The notes beneath the pieces are model-generated. The model made no database searches. It worked only from the letters and a program-made list of their open reading frames with translations, and was not told where the DNA came from. A stretch of DNA of 40,055 nucleotides. It comes from Puniceicoccales bacterium (GTDB lineage Bacteria > Verrucomicrobiota > Verrucomicrobiia > Opitutales > JAIRKQ01). The position numbers and the translations under genes are program-made. Positions 16,938 through 25,510 of this stretch are shown here, in pieces (positions within the stretch are counted from its first letter, which is position 1; each line of letters begins with the position of its first letter). The stretch lies in assembly GCA_031257495.1 (NCBI GenBank), contig JAIRON010000041.1, positions 1-40,055 on the forward strand, read 5' to 3'.

Positions 16938-18544
16938 TGTGCCAATATTTGAGAATTTTGGTTCAATTTAATGTCAAAGGAGAAGGTCAATACGCTGTTT
17001 TCTGCAGGCGATATTACGGTATTTGCCGTCTCTACTATGTCGCGAGATTCCTTGAGTGAGGTCAAAAATTGCTCTATATCGTTTGAAATATCGTCGAATT
17101 GCCTCTGCTCATTCATGAATATTTTAACAACAACGTGCACGACATCCCTACCTTCACCATCCGTAGAATCGTTCCATTTGAAGCTTTCTATCCAGGAGGT
17201 TTTTAGAAACTTAATCGACTGCTGCAGGTCGTTAAATAGATTAATCCAAGTATCCTGAGAATATAGTGCTCCCTTGATTTTTACTATGGAATCGCGGAGC
17301 TTGCGCTCAGTCATGATCGCTTCATTGTACTTTTGGGTATCGAGGGAGGATTCGCGCAACCTAGCTTCCAGGGCTAATTTTTTGAGTTCAAGTAAGTTTA
17401 CTTTTTGGGAAAGCAACTTAAGGCCAAGGATGGAAGCAAAGACAATGATCACCATTGCGGCCATGTAAATTGGGTGCCTGCGCTGGAATGATATCTGATT
17501 TTTAAAATCTTCGGAAAATAAATTTATCAGGGATGTTCTATCCTTGGATATGCACAAATTTGCGCCGAGATAGGCAAATATGTTGTGTGATAAAATATCC
17601 CGCTTAGCCTCGTTGAGCGATTTATCAAAAATTTCCAGCATCATTTTGCCAACAGTTTCCACCTTGGTATCGGTATTTAGTTCAACGATAACATCGGAAA
17701 AAGTCACTATGTCCACGCATTTGCCGCTCAATATTATCCTTTTTACCGGTGATTGGCCAAATGTTCTGCAAAAAAACAGTTCCGAACGCTTGAGTTCCTG
17801 CTGCATCTTATTAGCAAATTGCTTTATGTAATACGTTATGAAAGTTAATCCCGCCGGACTTTGACTCAACTTTTGCACATATTCCAACTTTATTTTACGC
17901 GCATCGGGGGCTGGTATTTGCTGGGAATTTGATATTTGGTCATCTACCCAATCGAACGCCAATTGAATTACCCTCATGTGATGAGCATTCTTACCGTTCA
18001 CCGAAATTAGGGAGGTTTCGCTGCCGATGTGTAGTAGCATGGTGTTCTGGGAGTCTTTTACGTACTCCTGCAATGCTATGGCATTCAGAACTATCTCCGG
18101 GCATAAATAGGAAAAGTTTACCTTTTGCCGTAACAGAACATCCAGGAGACGTTCGGCAAAAATTCTTTGCATCGCCACGACAAATGCCCCATTATTTTTT
18201 TCCTGGTGGTGGTACGTATCCCAAATCCACTCTTCCTCATTTCCTGGAAAATTTCTTTGAAATTCAAACTTTAAAGCTTGCCTGTAATTATCCTTTTCCA
18301 CTTCCGGCAGTTCCAAATACTTGACGAAAATTTTGTTATTTGGTGGAATGACGAGTATGGTATTCAATTTAAGATCAGCGGATATACCTTCTATTGTCTT
18401 TGAAAGAGCAGCCAACCATTCTTCGTCGCCACTGCCACTGTGGCGAATTGGGTACGATAGGGCGTTGGTAAACTTCCCTTTATCGTTGAACATGGCGAGT
18501 GCTACGTAATTCGTCCCACACCGCATTATGACACTGTTTCTCAT
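16934..18544 (-). CDS. PilM-PilN fusion (GspL-like) pilus/secretion assembly protein
   Basis: The first 340 or so residues resemble the actin-like PilM / GspL cytoplasmic domain: VIPPNNKIFVKYLELPEVEKDNYRQALKFE matches the PilM 'P...V..K.L.LP' region, and MLLHIGSETSLISV and IILSGKCVDI look like nucleotide-fold strands. INLFSEDFKNQ at 340-350, typical of the PilN N-terminus, then leads into one membrane helix (about 358-378) and a periplasmic coiled coil plus alpha/beta domain. PilM and PilN, usually separate, are thus one chain, as in GspL of type II secretion. The ATG at 18544 starts the two-gene unit with the PilO-like protein. It probably docks the GspE ATPase, encoded 4 kb away. A divergent 221-bp gap to proS holds the promoters. 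Confidence 0.72.
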   Translation of the reverse strand: MRNSVIMRCGTNYVALAMFNDKGKFTNALSYPIRHSGSGDEEWLAALSKTIEGISADLKLNTILVIPPNNKIFVKYLELPEVEKDNYRQALKFEFQRNFPGNEEEWIWDTYHHQEKNNGAFVVAMQRIFAERLLDVLLRQKVNFSYLCPEIVLNAIALQEYVKDSQNTMLLHIGSETSLISVNGKNAHHMRVIQLAFDWVDDQISNSQQIPAPDARKIKLEYVQKLSQSPAGLTFITYYIKQFANKMQQELKRSELFFCRTFGQSPVKRIILSGKCVDIVTFSDVIVELNTDTKVETVGKMMLEIFDKSLNEAKRDILSHNIFAYLGANLCISKDRTSLINLFSEDFKNQISFQRRHPIYMAAMVIIVFASILGLKLLSQKVNLLELKKLALEARLRESSLDTQKYNEAIMTERKLRDSIVKIKGALYSQDTWINLFNDLQQSIKFLKTSWIESFKWNDSTDGEGRDVVHVVVKIFMNEQRQFDDISNDIEQFLTSLKESRDIVETANTVISPAENSVLTFSFDIKLNQNSQILAQ

Positions 18545-18753
18545 CTGAAAAGTAGCATTTTGTTAAAAATATTGATTTAATCAAGATTACTTTAACAAAT
18601 CTCAACAAAGAATGGAATTTCAATTTTTTCAGAAAAACTATTTTGCGTTAGGTGAAGATGTTTTTGCTCCTTTTATGTGCTTATCTATTGTTTTTGATTT
18701 GTCTCTTAGCAGAAACAGTTACTTAAGGCTTTATTTTTTAGCCTATTTCCATA

Positions 18754-18760
18754 GAGGGTG
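18754..18760 (+). promoter_or_regulatory. Shine-Dalgarno sequence of proS
   Basis: GAGGGTG lies 5 bases before the proS ATG at 18766. It is one of the few clear ribosome binding sites in this window and fixes the start of proS. Confidence 0.7.
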
Positions 18761-18765
18761 AACCT

Positions 18766-20256
18766 ATGAAAATTGAGCGCAGTGCAATTAATCCGCGGAG
18801 AGATCAGGATTATCCCGAATGGTACCAGCAGGTCATAAAAGCAGCGGACCTGGCCGAAATTAGCTCCGTTCGCGGCTGCATGGTGATCAAGCCTTTAGGG
18901 TATGCGATTTGGGAAAATATGCAAAAGATCCTCGACGGAATGTTAAAAAAATCCGGCCATAAAAACGCCTATTTCCCCCTGTTTATTCCACTGCGATTTT
19001 TTGAAAAGGAGGCGGAACACGTGGAGGGTTTTGCGAAAGAATGTGCCATTGTTACCCACTCCCGTTTGCAACCAGACGGCAAGGGACATTTGATTCCCTC
19101 TTCCCCATTGGAGGAGCCGCTGATCGTCCGGCCAACGTCGGAGACAATTATAGGGGAATCATTTGCGAATTGGGTAGAATCCTACCGCGATCTACCTCTG
19201 AAGATTAACCAATGGGCCAATGTGGTTCGTTGGGAAATGCGTACCCGTTTGTTTTTGCGCACAACTGAATTTCTTTGGCAGGAAGGGCATACCGTTCATT
19301 CCTCTCCGGAAGAGGCCATGCAAGAGACTCGCGACATATTGGAAATGTATCGTGTTTTCGCCGAAGACTACATGGCCATGCCGGTTATTTGTGGAAAAAA
19401 ATCGGACAGTGAGCGCTTCCCTGGTGCCGTTGATACCTATTGCATAGAGGCGATGATGCAGGATAAAAGAGCGCTCCAAGCTGGTACGTCCCACTTTTTG
19501 GGACAAAATTTTGCCAGGGCTTCGGGAATAAAATTTGTCAACAGGGAAGGGACTGAGGAATATGGTTGGACAACATCCTGGGGAGTGACTACGCGCCTCA
19601 TAGGCGGGCTGATTATGACCCATTCCGACGACGATGGCCTGGTTCTTCCGCCAAAATTAGCACCGATTCATGCTGTTATTTTGCCAATTTTCACTGAGCC
19701 GGACCGATCAATTGTCCTGCAGTATTGCAACAAGCTGAAGCAGGAATTGGAGAGAAATGTTTCTAGTTTTTCGGATATTTCCATCGAGATTGATAGCCGA
19801 GACCTGCGCGGAGGGGAGAAGTTTTGGAGCCACGTAAAACGCGGTGTTCCAGTCGTTATTGAGATTGGCATGCGGGATGTTGGTGCAAACAGCGTATGTT
19901 TTTCACGCCGCGATGCGGTCAGGTTGGGTAAGCAAACTTGCGATCGCGACGCCTTCGTTGGGGCATTTTGTTCCCTGCTAGATGATATTCAAGCTACCCT
20001 GTTCAAACGTGCACGGCAATATCGCGACACGAACAAGGTAAACATCGATTCCGAAGCCGAATTTTTCACCTACTTTAGGGAATCCGGTGGCTTTGCTGCT
20101 GCACACTGGAGTGGCGATTCTGCCATTGAAGAGCGAATTAAAAAAGAGTTAGGCGTAACCATTTGTTGCCTACCTTTGGAAGGCTGCGAGGAGGGGATTT
20201 GCCCGTTTAGCGGAAAGAAAAGCAAACAGCGGGCCATTTGGGCAAAAAGTTATTGA
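18766..20256 (+). CDS. proS: prolyl-tRNA synthetase, archaeal/eukaryotic type (class II)
   Basis: This enzyme charges tRNA-Pro with proline in the cytosol. At 496 residues, with no editing (INS) insertion between motifs 2 and 3, it is the short archaeal/eukaryotic-like form rather than the roughly 570-residue E. coli type. Visible are the class II core RPTSETIIGESFANWV, the motif 2 region WANVVRWEMRTRLFLRTTEFLWQEGHT, the proline-pocket TSHFLGQNFA and the anticodon-binding domain (GGEKFWSHVKRGVPVVIEIG). The C-terminus keeps the extra zinc-type domain (ITICCLPLEG-like CC, CEEGICPFSGK) and ends in Tyr, as in this type. Three bases separate its stop from fabD, so proS-fabD-dapB-lipoprotein-gspE may be one transcript. 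Confidence 0.95.
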   Translation: MKIERSAINPRRDQDYPEWYQQVIKAADLAEISSVRGCMVIKPLGYAIWENMQKILDGMLKKSGHKNAYFPLFIPLRFFEKEAEHVEGFAKECAIVTHSRLQPDGKGHLIPSSPLEEPLIVRPTSETIIGESFANWVESYRDLPLKINQWANVVRWEMRTRLFLRTTEFLWQEGHTVHSSPEEAMQETRDILEMYRVFAEDYMAMPVICGKKSDSERFPGAVDTYCIEAMMQDKRALQAGTSHFLGQNFARASGIKFVNREGTEEYGWTTSWGVTTRLIGGLIMTHSDDDGLVLPPKLAPIHAVILPIFTEPDRSIVLQYCNKLKQELERNVSSFSDISIEIDSRDLRGGEKFWSHVKRGVPVVIEIGMRDVGANSVCFSRRDAVRLGKQTCDRDAFVGAFCSLLDDIQATLFKRARQYRDTNKVNIDSEAEFFTYFRESGGFAAAHWSGDSAIEERIKKELGVTICCLPLEGCEEGICPFSGKKSKQRAIWAKSY

Positions 20257-20259
20257 TTT

Positions 20260-21165
20260 ATGAACATTGGTCTGATTTTTCCCGGGCAAGGAGCTCAATA
20301 CATTGGCATGGGGAGATCGCTGTGTGAAGGGAATTACGCCGCCGCACAGGTGTTTAAACGAGCGAGCGAAATTTTAGGCGAATCCTTTTTGAACACACTA
20401 TTTTACGGCCCCGATGAGGACTTGACAGCTACGAATTGTTGCCAACCGGCGCTATTTACTCATGGCTATGCCGCCGTGGCTGCTATGGATAGCTTGTATC
20501 CGGAAAAGCGTGCCGAAGTGACGTTTGGCCTCAGTTTGGGTGAACTCACTGCACTGTGCGTTGCTGAGGTTTTTAATTTTGAAATCGGTTTGAAAATCGC
20601 CCATATGCGCGGGACCTTGATGCAAAAAGCTTGCGAAAATACTCGAGGGGCCATGGTGAGTCTGATTGGTGGTATGTTTGATGATATTCTTGAAATCTGC
20701 GGTAAGACTGGGGTGGAAATAGCTAACATGAACTGTCCCGGACAAGTCGTAATTTCCGGTGAGTACAATGGCATGCAATCGGCCCTTGAGATGGCAGAAA
20801 AGATGTCATTTAAGCGCATTTTTCCTTTAAAAGTTGCCGGAGCTTACCACAGTCGACTGATGGGAGAAGCTAGGGCTAGCTTTGAAAAATTTGTGGAAAA
20901 TATTGAGTTTAAAGATCCAAAAATTAACATCATTTCGAATGTTAGCGCTGATTTTGTGAAAACGGGTGAAGAAGCCAGGGGTCTGCTGGTGAAGCAAATA
21001 ACATCACCGGTGCTGTTTGCCAAGTGCTGTGAGAGGGCAATAGGGAGTGGCGTGAAGACCTTTTTTGAGTGCGGCCCGGGTAAGATTCTCGCCGGTCTGA
21101 TGAAGCGGATCAATCCCGGCGTCAGCGTAATTTCACTCGATAATATTGCAGATTTCAACCTATGA
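20260..21165 (+). CDS. fabD: malonyl-CoA:ACP transacylase FabD
   Basis: This enzyme transfers malonyl from CoA to AcpP to supply the condensing enzymes. It has 301 residues, close to the usual 305-310. The start FPGQGAQYIGMG is canonical. The nucleophile S92 lies in FGLSLGELTAL, where Leu replaces the His of the E. coli GHSLGE motif, and the catalytic His is H197 in GAYHSRLM. QPALFTHGYA supplies the conserved Gln. The gene is separated from the fabG-acpP-fabF cluster by about 16 kb and sits between proS and dapB. Its last four bases (ATGA) overlap the dapB start. No fabH or plsX accompanies it. Confidence 0.95.
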   Translation: MNIGLIFPGQGAQYIGMGRSLCEGNYAAAQVFKRASEILGESFLNTLFYGPDEDLTATNCCQPALFTHGYAAVAAMDSLYPEKRAEVTFGLSLGELTALCVAEVFNFEIGLKIAHMRGTLMQKACENTRGAMVSLIGGMFDDILEICGKTGVEIANMNCPGQVVISGEYNGMQSALEMAEKMSFKRIFPLKVAGAYHSRLMGEARASFEKFVENIEFKDPKINIISNVSADFVKTGEEARGLLVKQITSPVLFAKCCERAIGSGVKTFFECGPGKILAGLMKRINPGVSVISLDNIADFNL

Positions 21166-21872
21166 AGATACTAGTATGTGGATCCCACGGCCGCATGGGT
21201 CAGTTCATTATATCCCTGGCAAGTCAGTATGGCTGTGAGGTTATTGGCGAAATGAATCGCGAGTCCAACTTTGAAGCCGAGTTGAGCAAGAATCCCGATG
21301 TTTGCCTAGACTTCAGTTCTCCTGATGCCTTGATTAAATTGTGTAGCATCGCCGAAAAATATAAAACTAAAATTGTTTCCGGAACGACGGGATTGAGCGA
21401 TGAGCAGGAGCGCAGAGTTACTCTAAGCGCGGAAAATTTTCCTATCCTGTATGGGACGAACTTTTCCATAGGTATTTTTATTTTAAATAAGCTCGTGAAA
21501 GCTGCGGCTAAATCTTTGCCCACAAGTTTTGATATTGAAATAATCGAAGCTCATCACTCGCAAAAAAAAGATGCGCCCAGCGGTACAGCTATGACTTTGC
21601 TGAAGGCGATACAAGGTGAGCGGCAATGTGTGGAAAACTTCGGCAGACACGGTGAGTGTAAGCGGAGCATCGGTGAAATAGGTTTGCATTCCGTTCGCGG
21701 TGGCGATATTGTGGGTGACCATGAGGTGTTATTTGCCGGCCAAGGAGAGAGACTGGAACTTATTCATCGCGCAACAAATCGGGAAGTTTTTGCCCGTGGG
21801 GCATTGTATGCAGCTCAAAAGTTCGTTGCAATTAATCGGCCCGGTCTCTATACTCTAGACGATGTTTTGTAG
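21162..21872 (+). CDS. dapB: 4-hydroxy-tetrahydrodipicolinate reductase DapB
   Basis: This NAD(P)H-dependent reductase acts in the lysine/diaminopimelate pathway. The Rossmann motif is at the N-terminus (VCGSHGRMGQ), SGTTGL holds the substrate-proximal loop, and the signature EAHHSQKKDAPSGTA carries H131/H132 and K136. HSVRGGDIVGDHEVLFAG and the C-terminal ARGALYAAQ are typical. At 236 residues it is a short form; E. coli DapB has 273, the difference lying mainly in the N-terminal half. It overlaps fabD by four bases and the next lipoprotein gene by eleven. LysC, the pathway's first enzyme, is 5 kb downstream. Confidence 0.95.
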   Translation: MKILVCGSHGRMGQFIISLASQYGCEVIGEMNRESNFEAELSKNPDVCLDFSSPDALIKLCSIAEKYKTKIVSGTTGLSDEQERRVTLSAENFPILYGTNFSIGIFILNKLVKAAAKSLPTSFDIEIIEAHHSQKKDAPSGTAMTLLKAIQGERQCVENFGRHGECKRSIGEIGLHSVRGGDIVGDHEVLFAGQGERLELIHRATNREVFARGALYAAQKFVAINRPGLYTLDDVL

Positions 21873-22311
21873 GAAAGTTTGCTGGGTTTTTTCCATTGTT
21901 ATCTGCGCGTTGTTAGTTGGTTGCAATTCTGCCGGTCGCATTAAACATAGCTGTTCCATCTTGCTAGAATCTTGCAATGAGGCTTGTTCGCAAGTAGTAA
22001 CTTTGCCGGTGAGTTGCGTGGATGTAGCCGTTGCTCCCGTTCCTCTTTTTACGGAACAAGATATTGCCAAGATTTCCCTTAGAAATTGTGCCTACGGTTG
22101 TGTGTTGGCTATGTCTTTGACCGACCATGCTGCTTATGAAATGTATAAACTGTCGCTGGAAGCAGTGGGCAGAAAGCTGCTTTTCGAATGCGACGGTGCC
22201 ATAGTCGGATTTTCAGTAATAGATGACGCCGCTGATGTTCATGAGATAGTCTTCATTCCAGAGATTTCCGATGAAAACTGTTTCAATCTGTTTGGCTATG
22301 GTAGGAAATAA
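21862..22311 (+). CDS. small lipoprotein, possibly with a SecD-P1-like fold, before gspE
   Basis: This 149-residue protein has a signal peptide ending in a lipobox (ALLVGC), so it is probably a lipoprotein. Eight or more cysteines in the mature part (for example ESCNEACSQ, NCAYGC) suggest disulfides. I do not recognise a named family. The stretch from about residue 70 (DIAKISLRNCAYGCVLAMSLTDHAAYEMY...GRKLLFECDGAIVGFSVI) resembles the alternating pattern of the SecD P1-head subdomain (v-l-x-l-T--ga--m-------gk-la---dg-vi). This is judged by eye only. The ATG at 21862 lies inside the end of dapB, and the stop is 3 bases before gspE, so it is translated with them. The link to gspE suggests a role with the secretion or pilus machine. 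Confidence 0.7.
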   Translation: MFCRKVCWVFSIVICALLVGCNSAGRIKHSCSILLESCNEACSQVVTLPVSCVDVAVAPVPLFTEQDIAKISLRNCAYGCVLAMSLTDHAAYEMYKLSLEAVGRKLLFECDGAIVGFSVIDDAADVHEIVFIPEISDENCFNLFGYGRK

Positions 22312-22314
22312 ACT

Positions 22315-23820
22315 GTGAAAGATTGGCTGGTACAGTGGTTAATTGACAACAATTTCGCCGATGCTGAATCCATAGGCAATTTTGACACTTTTAGTTTTAT
22401 TGAAAATCATCCTGCGAAAAGGGAAATATTCAACAAACTATGCATTGGTGGATTGTGCCATAGCTTAGATAATGTGGAAAACGATATTTTGGCTAGTCTT
22501 GGATGCGAATACGCCAGGCGCCACCTGATTGTTCCCATTGGTAAGCTGGATGGGAACTTGCATATTGCAACCTGTGACCCCTGTGCCATTGATGTCATCG
22601 ACAACATAAGCGCCCGCTTTGCATTAAACGTTACTTGCATGCTGGCAAAGAAGGAGTTGCTTTTGTCTTTTTTCGAAGGGCGGCAAGTTAATGGCGAACG
22701 CGTTGACCATGGGGATAAGCAAACATATTGCGCTGCTCCAGCGGATAAAGCAGAGGAGGGGCACAAGATCCCCCTTGATCGCTTATTTGAGTATTTTGCA
22801 GAACTTGCTGTCAACATGCGCACGTCGGATATGCACTTTGAATGCAACAGCTCGGGCATGCGCGTACGATTCCGAGTGGATGGCAAACTGGCTACCGTTC
22901 AGCAGCTCGACCAAAACCTAGCGCGAGCAACCGTAACAAATATAAAATTACGCGCAAAGCTGAAACTTGATGAAACGCGCCTACCACAGGATGGCCGCCT
23001 AAAAATTAGCCTGAATGGTCGCCAATATGATGTACGAGTGTCAATTATTCCAAACATTTACGGTGAAAATGCTGTTTTGCGTATATTTAATGCGGACTCT
23101 GAGGAATTTTCTCTGGGCAACCTTGGATTGAGTGACTCGCAAGCCTCATGCTTAAAAGCATTGGCAAGCCTCGATAGTGGTTTGTTGCTTGTTTCTGGTC
23201 CAACGGGAAGCGGGAAAACGACGACGATGTATTCCCTATTGAAGCACATTTCCTCCCCATCAAAGAAGGTTATAACCATCGAAGATCCCATAGAATACAT
23301 GCTGCTCAACGTCAGCCAAGTATCCGTTGACGAAAGAATTGGGCTCACATTTAACCACATAATACGGGCTGTTTTACGCCAAGCTCCCAACGTTATTTTC
23401 ATAGGCGAAATACGCGATTCCGAAACAGCACAGTCAGCCATTCAAGCCGCCCTGACCGGCCATCTTATCCTGTCAACTGTTCACGCTGGCTCTGCGGAAG
23501 AAGCGATCACGCGCCTGCGCGATCTCGGTGTCTCTGAGTATCTGATAAATTCCTGTGTTCGCTGTGTAATTTCCCAGGAGCTGATGAGGTTAAAGTGCAA
23601 ATTTTGTCAAAGTGATGCATGGTGTGATAAGTGCCTTGGACGGAAGTACTACGGCCGAACTGGCGTCTTTGAAATACTTCTCAGCAACGATCTAGCCATG
23701 AGTGTATCCCCTTCAAAGTTTAGCAATTTTGGATTTTTGTGCACAATGAGAGATGAAATGACAAGGCTGTGCGAAATCTTATTCGAAGAAGATCTTAAGC
23801 TCAAGCTTATATCGATTTGA
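22315..23820 (+). CDS. gspE: type II secretion / type IV pilus assembly ATPase (GspE/PilB)
   Basis: This 501-residue hexameric cytoplasmic ATPase drives pseudopilus or pilus assembly. The N-terminal MshEN-like domain is seen in RRHLIVPIGKLDGNLHIATCDP. The core has Walker A GPTGSGKTTT at about 295, the Asp box region ITIEDPIEYML, Walker B VIFIGEIRDSETAQSA at about 359, and the His box GHLILSTVHAGSAEEA. A C-terminal four-cysteine zinc site (CKFC ... CDKC) followed by GRTGVFEIL is characteristic of GspE and PilB. The start is a GTG at 22315, with AGGA at 22302-22305 as a possible ribosome site. The partner PilMN/PilO-like genes are at 16-18.5 kb and the pseudopilins at 33 kb; the GspF-type platform and secretin are not in the window. 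Confidence 0.93.
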   Translation: MKDWLVQWLIDNNFADAESIGNFDTFSFIENHPAKREIFNKLCIGGLCHSLDNVENDILASLGCEYARRHLIVPIGKLDGNLHIATCDPCAIDVIDNISARFALNVTCMLAKKELLLSFFEGRQVNGERVDHGDKQTYCAAPADKAEEGHKIPLDRLFEYFAELAVNMRTSDMHFECNSSGMRVRFRVDGKLATVQQLDQNLARATVTNIKLRAKLKLDETRLPQDGRLKISLNGRQYDVRVSIIPNIYGENAVLRIFNADSEEFSLGNLGLSDSQASCLKALASLDSGLLLVSGPTGSGKTTTMYSLLKHISSPSKKVITIEDPIEYMLLNVSQVSVDERIGLTFNHIIRAVLRQAPNVIFIGEIRDSETAQSAIQAALTGHLILSTVHAGSAEEAITRLRDLGVSEYLINSCVRCVISQELMRLKCKFCQSDAWCDKCLGRKYYGRTGVFEILLSNDLAMSVSPSKFSNFGFLCTMRDEMTRLCEILFEEDLKLKLISI

Positions 23821-23827
23821 ATATAGT

Positions 23828-24439
23828 TTAATGGAAAAATTTTTGTTCCAGCATCAGGCACAGAGTATGGTAAACCGGCAAGTGTAATTCCTGAACCTTG
23901 AATGTTTCACTTTCCGGCACACGGATGCAACTGTCACATTTTTCAGCCAAAGCCCCTCCCGATTCACCGGTTAAGCCAACTACAGTCATACTTTTGGCCC
24001 TGGCTACGGTAGCGGCCAAATTGACATTTTTTGCATTTCCAGAAGTGGATATTGCTAGCAGAACGTCCCCCGAAAACCCAAGGGCATACACCAGCTGGGC
24101 AAAATTATACTTCGGATCACAGTCATTGGCATAGGCAGTGTTTATGGAAACCATGTCCGGTAAGGAAATTGCCGGCAAAGCCCCCTGCAAATTATCGGCA
24201 ATTTCATCGCCTGCGCTGCGTCTAAAATCATCTTCGACCAGCCGCTTGCTCTTAAAACTTTTGAGCAGTTCACCCGCTATATGTCCACAGTCTGCCGCAC
24301 TCCCGCCATTGCCGCACAGCAGCAATTTTTTCCCTAACCTGAAGGCATTTTCCAGCAAGTTGCACGATTTTAAAATATCGTTTTTACAGTGTTCAAGCAC
24401 CGGGTAACGTTCCAAACATTCGGCAAAAAAATCTCTCAT
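23828..24439 (-). CDS. gmhA: phosphoheptose isomerase GmhA
   Basis: This SIS-domain enzyme isomerises sedoheptulose 7-phosphate to D-glycero-D-manno-heptose 7-phosphate, the first step to LPS core heptose. Motifs are CGNGGSAADCGHIAGELLKSF, ISTSGNAKNVNLAA, GLTGESGGAL and the C-terminal ETFKVQELHLPVYHTLCLMLE with the active-site Glu and His. The start is placed at the ATG at 24439, giving 203 residues, the usual family size; the open frame continues to a TTG at 24505 that would add 22 unusual residues. It is convergent with gspE (7-base gap) and divergent from the LPS-export operon, matching a common LPS purpose. Confidence 0.9.
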   Translation of the reverse strand: MRDFFAECLERYPVLEHCKNDILKSCNLLENAFRLGKKLLLCGNGGSAADCGHIAGELLKSFKSKRLVEDDFRRSAGDEIADNLQGALPAISLPDMVSINTAYANDCDPKYNFAQLVYALGFSGDVLLAISTSGNAKNVNLAATVARAKSMTVVGLTGESGGALAEKCDSCIRVPESETFKVQELHLPVYHTLCLMLEQKFFH

Positions 24440-24539
24440 AATTATGAATTCAGCATTTTTTACCAAAAAGGCCAGCGTTTTTTTATTTTTATTGCCAAGT
24501 AGCAATTCGTTGTAAGTATGTAATGGAGTTTTTGCAAAG

Positions 24540-24998
24540 TTGGATAGTCAGATAAAGTCATTTTGGAGCCGTGTGGCGAAGTTAGTTTTTATAAGCTTTT
24601 TGATCTCGAGTATGCTCCACGCGGGACCGGAAGTCGTTGCCACTTCACCTGCGAGGGGGTTGTATGTGCCAATTTTCGATGCAAACGGAGTAAAAACTTG
24701 GGAAATTACGGGTTCTACCGGCGAAGTTCGGGATGACGGCCACATAGCTGTGTCGAACGTGTTGATAAATCGTTGCGGAAAAGATAATAGCGTTATTTTT
24801 TTCATTGAAAGTCCCCAGGCCAATGTGGTGCCATCGTCGAATATCGCAGCGGGAGACGGCCTTGTTTTGCTAAGGGGAAAAAATTTTGTGGCCGTCGCCA
24901 AGAATTGGAAGTTTTTCGGCAAAGAGAAGAAATTCGTAGCAAACAAGGATGTTATGGTTGTATTTGATGAGAATGTGGTGGAGTTTGTAACACCGTGA
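24540..24998 (+). CDS. lptC: LptC-like LPS export protein
   Basis: This 152-residue protein has an N-terminal hydrophobic segment (LVFISFLISSMLHAG, signal anchor or signal peptide) and a periplasmic beta-jellyroll-like part: PIFDANGVKTWEITG, GHIAVSNVLINR and the closing FVANKDVMVVFDENVVEF. That is the alternating strand pattern of the LptC/LptA superfamily. Position supports LptC: it directly precedes lptA (GTGA overlap) and lptB. The start appears to be a TTG at 24540, with GGAG 11 bases upstream; no in-frame ATG exists before residue 25. LptC accepts LPS from LptBFG and passes it to LptA. Similarity to LptC is weak by eye, so an LptA-like paralogue is possible. Confidence 0.65.
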   Translation: MDSQIKSFWSRVAKLVFISFLISSMLHAGPEVVATSPARGLYVPIFDANGVKTWEITGSTGEVRDDGHIAVSNVLINRCGKDNSVIFFIESPQANVVPSSNIAAGDGLVLLRGKNFVAVAKNWKFFGKEKKFVANKDVMVVFDENVVEFVTP

Positions 24999-25501
24999 AA
25001 GCATGCTTTGCTGGCATATTGTTTTATTTCATTTGTGCTGTGTTTTGCCTTGTTCAGGCGAACACGGAGATTAAAAGCGATTCCATTGAAGCTATGGATT
25101 TCAGCGATCACATATCTTTTTTTTTCATTGGAAATGTTGTCGTTGTGAGTGATAGATTTGAGATGTCCAGCAATCGATTGGAAGTAATTTCCTCGAAAGA
25201 TTATGACTTTTTACGCAGTGGAGGTTGTGGCGCTGCTTCAATCAAGGAGGTGCATGCCTTTGGCAATGTTAAGTTTACGCAGGATTGTAGGCATGGCGTA
25301 GCCAACGAAGTAATTTTCGACTCCGCGAGTGATAGGATAACACTGCTCGGAAATGCTAGGATAACCACTCCTGACGGGACTGCGCGTGGAGATAAATTGT
25401 ATTTAAACCGCAGCTCAAATTTGGTTAAAGTTGAATCTGCCAGTAGATCTACGATATCCATTGATGATCTCGAAAAGTTAAAAAATCCAATAAAAAAATA
25501 G
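24995..25501 (+). CDS. lptA: LPS transport periplasmic protein LptA (OstA-like)
   Basis: This 168-residue periplasmic bridge protein shuttles LPS across the envelope. A signal peptide (ILFYFICAVFCLVQA) precedes the OstA-like repeat of short strands: IKSDSIEAMDFSDHISFFFIGNVVV, FEMSSNRLEVI, VHAFGNVKFTQDCRHGVANEVIFD and ITLLGNARITTPDGTARGDKLYLN. The 'a.G.v' and 'a..a.y' patterns are family hallmarks. The start is a GTG at 24995 overlapping the stop of the LptC-like gene. lptB starts 9 bases after its stop, so the three form an operon. Confidence 0.87.
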   Translation: MKACFAGILFYFICAVFCLVQANTEIKSDSIEAMDFSDHISFFFIGNVVVVSDRFEMSSNRLEVISSKDYDFLRSGGCGAASIKEVHAFGNVKFTQDCRHGVANEVIFDSASDRITLLGNARITTPDGTARGDKLYLNRSSNLVKVESASRSTISIDDLEKLKNPIKK

Positions 25502-25510
25502 AACCTTGCA

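Noticed and set aside
18726-18744. AGGCT...AGCCT inverted repeat before proS as a tRNA-sensing leader
   Set aside because: It has only five base pairs and no T-box core sequence; T-box leaders are largely confined to Gram-positive bacteria.
24548-25111. A 187-codon minus-strand frame
   Set aside because: It is antisense to the LptC-like and LptA genes, whose order and motifs are well supported.
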